The notes: a model not told the origin generated them from the sequence alone. Positions 9,576 to 18,632 are shown, counted from the first letter of the stretch. The stretch is 64,000 bases of DNA from Halomonas sp. HL-93 (GCF_900086985.1 NZ_LT593974.1:1550001-1614000); one strand, 5' to 3'. Made by a program: numbers and translations.

Positions 9576-9661
9576 GGAGTCACTCCTGATTGCAAGGCGG
9601 GCGGCCATTCATTGGCTGCTTAACGGTGCAAACAGTTTATCGAGACGCTGCGAGTGGATTA

Positions 9662-9675
9662 TTGATCTATGGCAA
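9662..9675. promoter_or_regulatory. Candidate Anr/FNR box of the ompW promoter
   Basis: TTGAT-CTAT-GGCAA (read on the + strand) fits the FNR/Anr palindrome TTGAT-N4-ATCAA in 8 of 10 positions. On the ompW strand a TAAACT hexamer at 9635-9640 could be the -10 element; a start about seven bases beyond it would put the box centre near -41, the place of a class II FNR-activated promoter. E. coli ompW is known to be FNR-controlled. The rest of this 340-base gene-free stretch (9576-9915) holds only the hairpin at 9831-9871. Confidence 0.45.
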
Positions 9676-9830
9676 GAGTTATTAGACAACTGTGCTTAGA
9701 GTGATTCGGTATCGCTCATGGGTAGACTTTTAAGCAGTTATTGAGGCAGACCAGAGTCGCGCTGAAGGGCTTTAGATATCACCAAGAGTTTTACCGTGTG
9801 ATGTAAGCTAATGGCGTCACTGAAGTGAAT

Positions 9831-9871
9831 GAGGCCTTCCCGTGACGGTGTACCTGACACGGGAAGGCCTC
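9831..9871. terminator. 14-bp perfect stem-loop downstream of putP
   Basis: Bases 9831-9844 (GAGGCCTTCCCGTG) are the exact reverse complement of 9858-9871, with a 13-base loop. It is 45 bases past the putP stop codon. It is very stable but has no T-run on either side, so it may block 3' decay or act as a factor-assisted terminator for putP. Confidence 0.6.
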
Positions 9872-9915
9872 ATGATCAACCTATTGGCTAGGTTGAGTGC
9901 GCGGTTCGCACTCGT

Positions 9916-11406
9916 CTAGCGATCGATATGCTGATATTCACCGGCATCGGCAGTAGCGCTGCTTACTGCCAAAATGGCGATAAACGAAGCGATGAAGCCA
10001 GGAATGATCTCGTACACGCCAGGGCCACCCATGAATTCAGCGTTCCAGCCCAATGCAATCCAGATCATAACGGTGGCGGCACCCACCACCATGCCTGCGA
10101 TGGCACCGGCGCCGTTCGTGCGCGACCACATCAGCGACAGGATAATCAGCGGCCCGAATGCTGCACCGAAGCCTGCCCAGGCGTTGCTAACTAGACCCAG
10201 AACCTGAGAGTCTTCATCAGATGCAATGAAAGCGGCAACAATGCCGACTAGTACCACGCAGACACGGCCTACGGCGACACTTTGTTGCTCAGATGCCTTC
10301 TTATTCAGGAACAGACGATAGAAGTCTTCAGTCAACGATGAAGATGCCACTAGAAGCTGGCTGGAAACGGTGCTCATGATCGCAGCAAGCAGCGCTGCAT
10401 AGAGGAAACCGGTGATCAGCGGATGGAACAGTAGATCTGCCAGGACAATAAAGATGGTTTCCGGATCCTCGACATCCATGCCGTTACGGAGCGCATAGGC
10501 CCGACCGAAAATGCCCAAAGAAACAGCGCCAATCAGCGAGATAAGCATCCAGCCCATGCCAATGTTACGGGCAATCGGTACATCCTTGAGTGTCCGGATG
10601 GCCATGAAGCGCACAATGATGTGCGGCTGGCCGAAATAGCCAAGCCCCCAGGTCACCGCCGACAGCCACCCGATAAAGGTCAATCCGGACGTCCAGGACA
10701 GTAGCGTGGGGTCGGCTTCATTTAAGGTTTGTGTTGCCTGGCCGAAACCGCCCCCACCTTCGCCGAATAGCACCACCGCAGGCATGATGATCAGCGCCAG
10801 CATCATGATGCAGCCTTGCACGAAGTCGGTCATGCTCACCGCAAGGAAGCCGCCAACCACGGTATAAATAAGCACCACGCCCAGTGTAATAATGACCCCC
10901 ATGGCATAGTTGCTCATATCACCGACGTTGAAAACGCCAGAGAACGCGCTTTCAAACAGCTTGCCGCCAGCCACCAGTCCCGATGCGGTATAGACCGCAA
11001 AGAAGACGACGATCACGATGGCAGACACTGTGCGCAGGGAAAGCGCCCGTGTCGGGAACCGGTTTGCCAGGAACGCCGGAATGGTAATCGCGTTGCCATA
11101 GTGAACGGTTTGTTCACGTAGGCGCGGAGCGACCAGAATCCAGTTGAATAACGCCCCCACAAGCAAACCAATCCCGATCCAGGCCGAGCCCAAACCTGAA
11201 GCGAACAACGCCCCAGGCAAACCCAGCAGCAACCAGCCACTCATGTCCGATGCGCCGGCCGATAGAGCCGCCACTTTTGGGCTGAGGGTTCGGCCCCCGA
11301 GCATATAATCTTCAGATGAAGAAGTGGCTTTGCGCATCGCGTAAATACCGATGGCGATCATTAGCGCAAAGTACGCAATGAGACTTATCCAAACACCGAT
11401 GGCCAT
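9916..11406 (-). CDS. putP: Sodium/proline symporter PutP
   Basis: A sodium:solute symporter (SSF family) of the inner membrane that brings in proline with Na+. The 496-residue length equals E. coli PutP (502). The N-terminus MAIGVWISLIAYFALMIAIG, the Na+/proline motif SSEDYMLGGRTLSPKVAALS and the ASDMSGWLLLGLPGALF block are diagnostic, and about 13 hydrophobic segments can be read. Start has AGGAGA upstream. It follows putA on the same strand after 283 bases, enough room for its own promoter. In a halophile it may serve both proline catabolism and osmoprotection. Confidence 0.95.
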   Translation of the reverse strand: MAIGVWISLIAYFALMIAIGIYAMRKATSSSEDYMLGGRTLSPKVAALSAGASDMSGWLLLGLPGALFASGLGSAWIGIGLLVGALFNWILVAPRLREQTVHYGNAITIPAFLANRFPTRALSLRTVSAIVIVVFFAVYTASGLVAGGKLFESAFSGVFNVGDMSNYAMGVIITLGVVLIYTVVGGFLAVSMTDFVQGCIMMLALIIMPAVVLFGEGGGGFGQATQTLNEADPTLLSWTSGLTFIGWLSAVTWGLGYFGQPHIIVRFMAIRTLKDVPIARNIGMGWMLISLIGAVSLGIFGRAYALRNGMDVEDPETIFIVLADLLFHPLITGFLYAALLAAIMSTVSSQLLVASSSLTEDFYRLFLNKKASEQQSVAVGRVCVVLVGIVAAFIASDEDSQVLGLVSNAWAGFGAAFGPLIILSLMWSRTNGAGAIAGMVVGAATVMIWIALGWNAEFMGGPGVYEIIPGFIASFIAILAVSSATADAGEYQHIDR

Positions 11407-11689
11407 AAAAACGTCTCCTGTTTCTTAGTTATTAAGTCGGGCGTAGTGCCGACAGGTTGGTGCGCTTGCCAACAAGGCGTTGGCAGCGGTGCAGTTTTGT
11501 TTTTTTAAACCCCATTCGTATTCACGTGAGGGGCCCCTAGGTCGTCTGGCCGCGATGTCCTCAGTGAGGTTGTTGGAACGGTTGTACGTAGCTTCTCTAT
11601 ATCGAGAACATAACCGGCGATCCCTTTGTTATTTTTCCCCATGAGACGCTTCCTTTTAAGACGTTCAGTTTATTAGTGTGACGAGCGGC

Positions 11690-14600
11690 TTACTCATCGC
11701 CCAGTGCCAATAGCGACGCATTGCCCCCTAGGGCAGCGGTGTTATTGGTAATGGTTTTTTCGGTAACAAAACGCTGTAGGTAATTCGGCCCACCGGCTTT
11801 CGGGCCCGTGCCTGACAGCCCTTGGCCACCAAAGGGTTGTACACCCACCACAGCACCGATGATATTGCGGTTGATGTAAACGTTGCCGACTCGCATTTTC
11901 TGAGCTATTTCAGCGGCAAAGGATTCATTGCGGCTATGTACCCCAAACGTCAGGCCATATCCCCGTCCGTTGATGTGGTTAATGACTTGGTCGAGTTCAC
12001 TGGCCTTGTAACGCACGATGTGTAGGATTGGGCCAAACTGTTCGCGGGTGAGTGAGTCGATGCTGTCGATGACGAAGGCAGCGGGGGCCACAAAGGTGCC
12101 ATTGCGGGTATGCTCAGACGCCATCGGCGTTTCCGCCACAAGGCGGTTCTCAGCCTTGAGTTTTTCGATGTGCTCAAGCAAACCTTTGCGGGCGTCTTCG
12201 TCGATGACCGGCCCGACATCGGTACCAAGGTCTCGAGGGTCGCCAATATGCAGTTCGCTCATTGCCCCTTTAAGAATCTCGATAACTCGATCGGCCACAT
12301 CGTCCTGCAAATATAAAACGCGTAGCGCCGAGCAACGCTGCCCCGCACTCTGGAATGCCGACTGAATCACGTCTACCACGACTTGCTCGGGCAGGGCGGT
12401 CGAGTCGACGATCATGGCATTCATTCCGCCGGTTTCAGCGATCAAGGTCGGCAGTGGTGCGTTCTCCCGCGCTGCCAGGGCACGGTTGATGATCTGTGCA
12501 GTATCCGTCCCGCCGGTGAATACCACGCCGGTAATCCGTGGGTCAGACGTCAGCACGCTGCCTACTGTTGGGCCATCACCTGGTAGTAGCTGCACCACGT
12601 CGCGGGGCATGCCGGCTTCATGCAGTAACTCGATGACACGGTGGGCCACAATGGAGGTTTGTTCGGCGGGCTTGGCCAGTACGGTGTTGCCCGCTACCGC
12701 GGCGGCCACAACCTGACCGCAGAAAATAGCCACCGGGAAGTTCCAGGGGCTAATCGCCGCAAACACACCCTTGCCCCCCATCAATAACTGATTAGATTCT
12801 CCCGTCGGGCCGGGTAATTCGATTGGCTCGCCAAACGATTCTTCTGCACGCATGGCGTAGTAGCGGCAAAAGTCCACGGCTTCCTTGATTTCATCAACAC
12901 CGTCGGTCAGCAGTTTGCCGCCTTCCCGGGAACACAGCGTCATAAGTTCCGGCATGTGTTCTTCCATCAAGTCGCCCAGCCGCCGGATAATGGCGGCGCG
13001 TTCGACAACCGGTGTGGCGTCCCAACGGGGAAAGGCATTCCAGGCGGCGTCCACTGCCTTGGCGGCTTGCTCTTTACTGGTCCATTGCACGCTGCCTACG
13101 GTTTGGCGGCGATCATAGGGCGATGTGACCTTATGCGTGTTGGCGGCGTCATCGCCGACGTCAAACGCCAGCAGCGGTTTGGTCGGGTACTGTTTGTCCA
13201 TGAAGGTAGCCATTTCCTCCATGAGCGGATAATAGTGACTGCGAATATTCAAATTAACGCCACGAGAGTTAAGCCGTTTTGGGCCGTAGATATCTTTAGG
13301 CAGGGGGATAAGCGGGTTGACTAACGACGGTTGCTGGCGAAGCGTATCTACCGGATGTTGGCAGAGGGATTCAACCGGCACGTCGGGGTCGACCAGTTGG
13401 TGTACGAACGAGGAGTTAGCGCCATTCTCAAGCAAGCGACGTACTAGATAAGGTAACAAGTCTTTATGGGCCCCCACCGGTGCATAAATGCGGCAGTAGG
13501 TCCCTTTGGGAGCGCGCTCAAGAGCAGCCTCGTAAAGCGCTTCACCCATGCCATGTAGGCGCTGGAATTCAAATGGGCGACTGGTGCGATGCGCCAACTC
13601 CAAGATGGTGGTGATGGTATGCGCATTGTGAGTGGCAAACTGTGGGAAAATACGCCCTGCGGTGTCATTGGATAGCAAGAACTGGGCGCAGGCCAGGTAA
13701 GCCACATCGGTGGCCGCCTTGCGGGTAAAAACCGGGTAGCCTTCCACACCCAACTGCTGGGATTCTTTGATTTCTGTATCCCAGTAGGCGCCTTTCACCA
13801 AACGCAACGGAATTTCGTCCCCTTGCTGCTCAGCAAGTCGGTTAATGTAATGCAGCACCGGTAGCGCGCGCTTGGAGTATGCCTGAACCACTAGACCAAA
13901 GTGGCCCCAGCCTTTGACGGCGTCGCTTTCATATACCGCGCGAAATACTTCAAGTGACAGTTCTAGACGGTCGATCTCTTCGGCGTCGATGGTAACAGCC
14001 ACGTTTAGCTCGCGAGCTTTAGAGACCAGCTTTATTACGCTATCGACAAGCTCGACTAAAATCTGCTCACGGCGGCCGAATTCATAGCGAGGGTGAAGCG
14101 CTGAAAGCTTAATCGAGACCGATGGGGCCGGGGTTTTGTCGCCTAGGCTTTTACATGTTTTGCCCACTTGCGCAATCGCGCGGGCGTAATCGTCAAAGTA
14201 GCGCTGGGCATCATCCCGTGTGCGGGCAGCTTCGCCCAGCATATCGTAGGAATACGTATAGCCTTTATTAAACAATGGTTTCGAACGTTTTAGGGCTTCG
14301 TCAATGTCGCGCCCCAGGACAAACTGCTTGCCCATGATCTTCATGGCTTCGTACATCGCACGGCGAATAACGGGTTCGCCCATACGATTAACCATGCGGT
14401 TGATGAAGTTGGCTGGCTGTCCTTCCCGAGGATGATCCATATTGAGGACACGGCCGGTCATTAATAAGCCCCAGGTGGAGGCATTGACCATCCAGGATTC
14501 GCTTTTACCAATATGCGACTGCCAGTCGGCAGGGCCAAGCTTGTCCTCAATCAGCGCATCAGCGGTGGCTTTATCGGGAATACGCAGCATGGCTTCCGCC

Positions 14601-14881
14601 AGGCACATGAGCATCAGGCCTTCATGGGTATCCAAACTGTATTGCTGCAGTAACTCATCAATCGTATCAACCGCCGTATCCATTTTACGTACGTCGCGGA
14701 CGAGCGCAGCAGTGTTGGCTTCGATTCGGGTAAAGTCGTCGCGGTCAACGTCGAGCAGAGTCATCAATTCGCCAACAAAGCTTTCTTCATCCACCACGTA
14801 ATGGTCGCTGATACGATCCATTAAGGTAGCGAGGTCGGTTTGCCAGATGGCCGGGTCACGCAGTGTCTTGGCGTTGAGCAT
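11690..14881 (-). CDS. putA: Bifunctional proline dehydrogenase / L-glutamate gamma-semialdehyde dehydrogenase PutA
   Basis: PutA oxidises proline to glutamate in two steps: an FAD proline dehydrogenase half and an NAD P5C dehydrogenase half. From the ATG at 14881 the product is 1063 residues; a TTG at 14893 would add four. Seen: PRODH motifs (LVKGAYWDTEIKE, PVGAHKDLLPYLVRR) in the first half; ALDH motifs in the second (ISPWNFPVAIF, TLIAETGGMNAMIV, catalytic Cys in SAGQRCSALRVL). The protein starts directly with a PRODH-associated helical domain and has no ribbon-helix-helix DNA-binding domain, so unlike E. coli PutA it should not repress its own promoter. GGGGG precedes the start by 5 bases. 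An AraC-type regulator lies immediately downstream of the start side, at 15026-15853. Confidence 0.96.
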   Translation of the reverse strand: MLNAKTLRDPAIWQTDLATLMDRISDHYVVDEESFVGELMTLLDVDRDDFTRIEANTAALVRDVRKMDTAVDTIDELLQQYSLDTHEGLMLMCLAEAMLRIPDKATADALIEDKLGPADWQSHIGKSESWMVNASTWGLLMTGRVLNMDHPREGQPANFINRMVNRMGEPVIRRAMYEAMKIMGKQFVLGRDIDEALKRSKPLFNKGYTYSYDMLGEAARTRDDAQRYFDDYARAIAQVGKTCKSLGDKTPAPSVSIKLSALHPRYEFGRREQILVELVDSVIKLVSKARELNVAVTIDAEEIDRLELSLEVFRAVYESDAVKGWGHFGLVVQAYSKRALPVLHYINRLAEQQGDEIPLRLVKGAYWDTEIKESQQLGVEGYPVFTRKAATDVAYLACAQFLLSNDTAGRIFPQFATHNAHTITTILELAHRTSRPFEFQRLHGMGEALYEAALERAPKGTYCRIYAPVGAHKDLLPYLVRRLLENGANSSFVHQLVDPDVPVESLCQHPVDTLRQQPSLVNPLIPLPKDIYGPKRLNSRGVNLNIRSHYYPLMEEMATFMDKQYPTKPLLAFDVGDDAANTHKVTSPYDRRQTVGSVQWTSKEQAAKAVDAAWNAFPRWDATPVVERAAIIRRLGDLMEEHMPELMTLCSREGGKLLTDGVDEIKEAVDFCRYYAMRAEESFGEPIELPGPTGESNQLLMGGKGVFAAISPWNFPVAIFCGQVVAAAVAGNTVLAKPAEQTSIVAHRVIELLHEAGMPRDVVQLLPGDGPTVGSVLTSDPRITGVVFTGGTDTAQIINRALAARENAPLPTLIAETGGMNAMIVDSTALPEQVVVDVIQSAFQSAGQRCSALRVLYLQDDVADRVIEILKGAMSELHIGDPRDLGTDVGPVIDEDARKGLLEHIEKLKAENRLVAETPMASEHTRNGTFVAPAAFVIDSIDSLTREQFGPILHIVRYKASELDQVINHINGRGYGLTFGVHSRNESFAAEIAQKMRVGNVYINRNIIGAVVGVQPFGGQGLSGTGPKAGGPNYLQRFVTEKTITNNTAALGGNASLLALGDE

Positions 14882-15025
14882 CGAAGCCCCCAAAGTCGGA
14901 ACAGATGGGTAACAGGACGTAAAGCCTGAGATAACGCTCGAATGTAGAGCGCACTAGCCGTCGGTGTATGCCGTTTTCGCGGGAAAACGTGTCAAATTCG
15001 TGGCAAGTTCACTGTTTTTACGACT

Positions 15026-15853
15026 TTAGTTGAGTTTGGCAGGCTCTGCCAGCGTCCCAGAGGCGCGTCCTTTTAACGAGCCGAAGGACGAATGGGTTTG
15101 GCGAAGCTGGCGGGGAGAGAGACCATAGCCACGGCGAAACGCATGTGACAACGCACTTTGGTTGGCAAAGCCGGTTTGCAGCGCTATGTCGGTCAGCGAT
15201 AAATGGCTTTGCACCACAAGCTGGTGGGCAGCATGCAACCGTTGGCGCTTGACGTATTGCCAGGGCGAGAGGCCTGTCTGTTGACGAAACCGTTCCGAAA
15301 AATGCGCTTCGCTTAAGCACACCAGTTTGGCAAGATCGGCGACGCGCAGGTCATCGGCCATATGTTGCTGAATGAAGCGGTCAAGGTGTCGCATGTTAAG
15401 GCGGCGCGAGGGGGGGCTGGGATCATTACCTAAACGCGCCTTAAGCGCGCCTAAAAACGTGGCCGCCAGACGGTCGTGTTGGAAAGGTGTAATAGTGGGA
15501 GAGGCGGTTTGGCCCAGTTCACTTTCCATGAACGCAAGGTAATGGCGTAGCGAGTCATCCAGGGCAAAAAAGCGAGGTGCATCGAACAGTGCCACCAGCT
15601 CGCGCTGCTCACCGGTTAGCGCGGGGGCATCTTCGGGTAAATCCAAAATCAGCTGTCGGTTATAGCCGCTGCCTGAATAGTAGTGCTCATGATTGGCGGG
15701 CACAATACAGCCCGAAAATGCGTTGACCCGGCCGCCTAATCCCTCGATCTCAAACTCCGAGGCACCACACAGGGTAATAACGATCTGATGAAAATCATGG
15801 GAATGGTGGCGCGTAGCGCTTTCCAAAGGAATTCGACGAATTGTACTGGGCAT
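15026..15853 (-). CDS. AraC family transcriptional regulator (possible proline regulator, PruR-like)
   Basis: A 275-residue regulator from the ATG at 15853 (GGAGG nearby); the longer frame to 15982 runs into the upstream gene and has no ribosome site. An N-terminal cupin-like sensor (HHSHDFHQIVITLCG, then GCIVPANHEHYYSGSG) is followed by a C-terminal AraC domain with two helix-turn-helices (LRVADLAKLVCLSEAHFSE and LTDIALQTGFANQSALSHAF). It is just upstream of putA on the same strand. Because PutA here lacks its own DNA-binding domain and PruR of Pseudomonas, the proline activator, is also AraC type, a role in put control is likely, but that is inference from position. Confidence 0.85.
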   Translation of the reverse strand: MPSTIRRIPLESATRHHSHDFHQIVITLCGASEFEIEGLGGRVNAFSGCIVPANHEHYYSGSGYNRQLILDLPEDAPALTGEQRELVALFDAPRFFALDDSLRHYLAFMESELGQTASPTITPFQHDRLAATFLGALKARLGNDPSPPSRRLNMRHLDRFIQQHMADDLRVADLAKLVCLSEAHFSERFRQQTGLSPWQYVKRQRLHAAHQLVVQSHLSLTDIALQTGFANQSALSHAFRRGYGLSPRQLRQTHSSFGSLKGRASGTLAEPAKLN

Positions 15854-15876
15854 AGGAACCTCCGTCGCCACCTGCG

Positions 15877-16236
15877 TTAATGTGCATGGAGTGCGGTATG
15901 GGCGGCTAAGTGATCGCGTAAGGCTTGTAGCTCTGCTTGCCCCTCGTCGTTGAGCAAGGGTTTGCCTTGAGCCAGCTGCCAACGTCTGCCATGTTCTTCC
16001 ATTAAATGGGATGCCCGTCGCCGCACCCCTTCTAAATAGTCGCTATGTCGGATTGGGTAACCGATTAGTGCGTTCCATTCCGTTTCGCTAACCTGGCTGG
16101 CCAGCGCTTTGTCAAACAGCGCTAGCAGATCTTTCGGTTCAGTGCGGTATCTGGGCGTGCGCGAGGTCATCAATACAGCGACGACACTGCCAATCACCAC
16201 GAAACACACCCCAAAGACCAAAAGATAAAGTGCCAT
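15877..16236 (-). CDS. Hypothetical single-span membrane protein
   Basis: From the ATG at 16236 (GGGAG upstream) a 119-residue protein with one hydrophobic N-terminal segment (LYLLVFGVCFVVIGSVVAVL) and a charged cytoplasmic part. I do not recognise a named family. The soluble part has RYRTEPKDLLALFDKALASQ and a C-terminal helix ending in a His-rich tail (HLAAHTALHAH). It is upstream of the AraC gene by 23 bases on the same strand, so the two probably form a short operon. Confidence 0.65.
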   Translation of the reverse strand: MALYLLVFGVCFVVIGSVVAVLMTSRTPRYRTEPKDLLALFDKALASQVSETEWNALIGYPIRHSDYLEGVRRRASHLMEEHGRRWQLAQGKPLLNDEGQAELQALRDHLAAHTALHAH

Positions 16237-16269
16237 GCAGAGCTCCCTTGGGGTTGAGCGACAAATCAC

Positions 16270-16449
16270 CGGGCGTTAAGTATACCGTTCAGACCTTTCT
16301 AAACGAAAATTTTACTTATTTTCGAACTTTTCCAGCACAGCGTGTCATAGAGTGTACAAGCAATGCAGCGATAGCAGTCGTTAATGGTGTTGCTTAGCTT
16401 ATTGTTTTGATCCCTTGCTTCCGCTGCTCCATGAGTAGCGGTTTTTTTT
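16270..16449 (+). ncRNA. Candidate small RNA ending at the orphan terminator
   Basis: Proposed only because of the strong + strand terminator at 16421-16449 in a 270-base stretch between two minus-strand genes. The stretch is AT-richer than its surroundings and has no good + strand reading frame. I could not find a convincing -35/-10 pair, so the 5' end given is a guess, and no known sRNA family (6S, CsrB/RsmZ GGA repeats, tmRNA, RNase P) is evident. Confidence 0.35.
16421..16449 (+). terminator. Intrinsic terminator on + strand with no known upstream gene
   Basis: CCGCTGCTC (16421-16429), loop CAT, GAGTAGCGG (16433-16441), then eight T (16442-16449): a nine-pair stem with one G-T pair and a full T-run, so a strong Rho-independent terminator reading rightward. 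All recognised genes around it (15877-16236 and 16509-16916) are on the minus strand. It therefore points to a + strand transcript starting somewhere in about 16260-16400, most simply a small RNA. Confidence 0.8.
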
Positions 16450-16508
16450 GCCTCGATTTTATGACGTGACGACGTTGAACCGCCTAGCACATCGCCACGA
16501 TAGTTGGT

Positions 16509-16916
16509 TTAGTGGCGGCGAATGGTCAGTAGCGCGACAAGGATATCTCGTCGTGTGACAATTCCCACTAGGCGTCGTTGTTCGACCACTGGGTAGATTT
16601 TGGGTTTCGCCCCAAGCATCTCTTGGGCTAAATCGGTAATACTTTTTGCCGGGGTAACGCTGAGCACTTCATTGCGCATCATCTCTCTGACCAAGGGCGC
16701 CTCATCGTCATGATAAATGCTGTCGAGAACCCGGCCCAATACATCCTGCTCTGAGATAAATCCGATTAAATTGTCGTGACGATCGACTACTGGCGCACCC
16801 GGCAAACGGTGCAACGCAAGCCCCTGGGCCAACGTGGTAATCGACATCTCGGGTGAGACACGGTAGCAATCGCGGGACATGATATCGCGCACGGTGTGAG
16901 GCGTAGGTTTTGGCAT
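16509..16916 (-). CDS. CBS domain protein
   Basis: A 135-residue protein from the ATG at 16916 (AGGAGA upstream) made almost entirely of two CBS domains: VRDIMSRDCYRVSPEMSIT ... GAPVVDRHDNLIGFISEQD and VREMMRNEVLSVTPAKSIT ... YPVVEQRRLVGIVTRRDIL. Such paired CBS modules bind adenosine nucleotides and regulate partner proteins; the partner here is unknown. It stands alone, with a terminator-bearing gap downstream. The frame can be extended to 16967 but that part is basic and lacks a ribosome site. Confidence 0.88.
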   Translation of the reverse strand: MPKPTPHTVRDIMSRDCYRVSPEMSITTLAQGLALHRLPGAPVVDRHDNLIGFISEQDVLGRVLDSIYHDDEAPLVREMMRNEVLSVTPAKSITDLAQEMLGAKPKIYPVVEQRRLVGIVTRRDILVALLTIRRH

Positions 16917-17119
16917 AGTGACTCTCCTTAAGCGTGAGCGTGACGATTGTTTAACTAGCCGTCGCACTATTTACTCTAGGTGATTCACGTGCAGATGCGA
17001 TGATCATCCAACTGTATAATTCAACGCTATAAAAGCGCTTGTTAAAGAACAGCGGACGCCGCAATTGTCATATTGAATAGGTCGAATGACCGGGTGGCGT
17101 AGCGTAAGGAGGAGAGAAT

Positions 17120-17644
17120 ATGGACGCACGTGAATATTTGAACCGCAAAGGCGTACCGTTAGATCGAGATGCCGACCGTCCCAACACGCTGGAAGAAAAA
17201 GCCTGGGAGCGCGCGCGCGGGGCTGGGCAAAAACGGCCTAAGTCGGGTACGCCCCATGACTGGGAAGAATGGGAGCGCTATCACGATGATTTGGCACACG
17301 ATGCTGATACCTTGGCGCAAAAAATCGACAAGGACGCCCATCGCAAAGCGACAGCGAACGATCAGGTCAAAGCAGAAACAGTGCCGTCTGGCGATAACAG
17401 CGTTGAATTTTTTACCCCTGAAAACACCGGTGGCAACGAACCCAGCATTCAGCCTCCCCCGGCCAAGGCGCTGCCTGGATCGGTTAAAGCCGCTTATTTT
17501 GCGCTGGCCGTGCTATTACCACCGTTAGCAGTGGCCTTGACGGAAGGGGGAGGGCGGCGCGTGTCCATCGCAACGTTACTGACACTGTGTGTATGGGTGC
17601 CGGGGGTTGTGTACGCGCTGGCCTGGTTGCGTCGAGAGATTTAA
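17120..17644 (+). CDS. Hydrophilic protein with C-terminal Pmp3/UPF0057-like membrane domain
   Basis: A 174-residue protein with two parts. Residues 1-120 are very hydrophilic and charged (HDWEEWERYHDDLAHDADTL) with no hydrophobic core. Residues 123-172 form two membrane segments with the pattern FALAVLLPPLAVAL ... GRRVSIATLLTLCVWVPGVVY, which matches the Pmp3/YqaE (UPF0057) family, normally a stand-alone peptide of 50-60 residues linked to membrane potential and salt stress. AGGAGGAG before the ATG is a very strong ribosome site. It stands alone. The N-terminal part may be a soluble binding or regulatory arm. Confidence 0.78.
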   Translation: MDAREYLNRKGVPLDRDADRPNTLEEKAWERARGAGQKRPKSGTPHDWEEWERYHDDLAHDADTLAQKIDKDAHRKATANDQVKAETVPSGDNSVEFFTPENTGGNEPSIQPPPAKALPGSVKAAYFALAVLLPPLAVALTEGGGRRVSIATLLTLCVWVPGVVYALAWLRREI

Positions 17645-17762
17645 GACCAGCTTTTAAACGTTGCCCCTCTGGCGATCCCACAGTTTTTTGCTTAAAGGTC
17701 ATTGGCAACGGCGATACGGTACGTATAATTCGCGTCAACTTTTATAAAAGCTGGGGTTTACC

Positions 17763-18632
17763 ATGGCGTATCTCGTCGGTGTCACCGTACTGTGGGCGTT
17801 TTCTTTTTCACTGATAGGCGTTTACTTGGCGGGGCAGGTCGACAGCTATTTTGCAGTACTACTCCGGGTAGGGCTTGCCGCCTTGGTTTTTTTACCGTTC
17901 TTACGGCCGCGTCTTTTGAAGGGTAAGCAACGTTTGGCGCTTATGGCGTTGGGCGCCATTCAGCTGGGCATTATGTACACGTTCTTTTATCAGTCGTTCC
18001 TATTGTTGTCGGTGCCTGAAGTTCTGCTGTTTACCATTTTTACGCCTATCTATATCGCACTGCTTGACGACCTGATGTTTGGTCGTTTCACGCCGATCTA
18101 TCTGTTAAGCGCTATCCTGGCGGTGATTGGCGCCGCGGTTATTCGCTACGACGGGGTTGATGGTGGTTTTTGGATGGGGTTTTTGGTCGTTCAAGGAGCT
18201 AATCTGTGCTTTGCTATTGGCCAGGTTGGTTACCGGCGCCTGGCCGCTGACTTACCCGCCGATTTACCCTGGCATAATGTGTTTGGCTGGTTTTTTATCG
18301 GTGCCATGGTGATTGCGCTGCCGGCCTTTTTACTGTTTGGCGATGGCGCTGCTTTACCCACCACTGGCGTACAGTGGGGTGTATTGGCCTGGCTAGGCCT
18401 GGTGGCGTCAGGCGTGGGTTACTTTGCCTGGAATCAAGGGGCCACCCGGGTGGACGCGGGTAGCTTGGCGGTTATGAATAACGCGTTGATTCCCGCAGGG
18501 CTAGCCGTCAATCTATTGATCTGGAACCGCGAGGCTGATATGTCTCGGTTACTACTCGGGGCGGGTATTTTGGCCGCTTCTTTATGGCTGAATCATTGGT
18601 GGCGGCAACGCCAGCGGGTGCACCCTGCCTAA
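17763..18632 (+). CDS. EamA/DMT family transporter, YigM-like (biotin transporter type)
   Basis: A ten-span inner membrane transporter of the drug/metabolite superfamily with two EamA repeats. The opening VTVLWAFSFSLIGVYLAGQV, LGAIQLGIMYTFFYQSFLLL and GQVGYRRL segments are very close to E. coli YigM (BioP), reported as a biotin transporter and formerly called a carboxylate/amino acid/amine transporter. Length 289 against about 299. Substrate here is by analogy. It stands alone, 62 bases before the nadK frame, on the same strand. Confidence 0.82.
   Translation: MAYLVGVTVLWAFSFSLIGVYLAGQVDSYFAVLLRVGLAALVFLPFLRPRLLKGKQRLALMALGAIQLGIMYTFFYQSFLLLSVPEVLLFTIFTPIYIALLDDLMFGRFTPIYLLSAILAVIGAAVIRYDGVDGGFWMGFLVVQGANLCFAIGQVGYRRLAADLPADLPWHNVFGWFFIGAMVIALPAFLLFGDGAALPTTGVQWGVLAWLGLVASGVGYFAWNQGATRVDAGSLAVMNNALIPAGLAVNLLIWNREADMSRLLLGAGILAASLWLNHWWRQRQRVHPA

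Noticed and set aside
11531..11538. GGGGCCCC palindrome between putA and putP
   Set aside because: Too short and without a T-run to call a terminator or operator.
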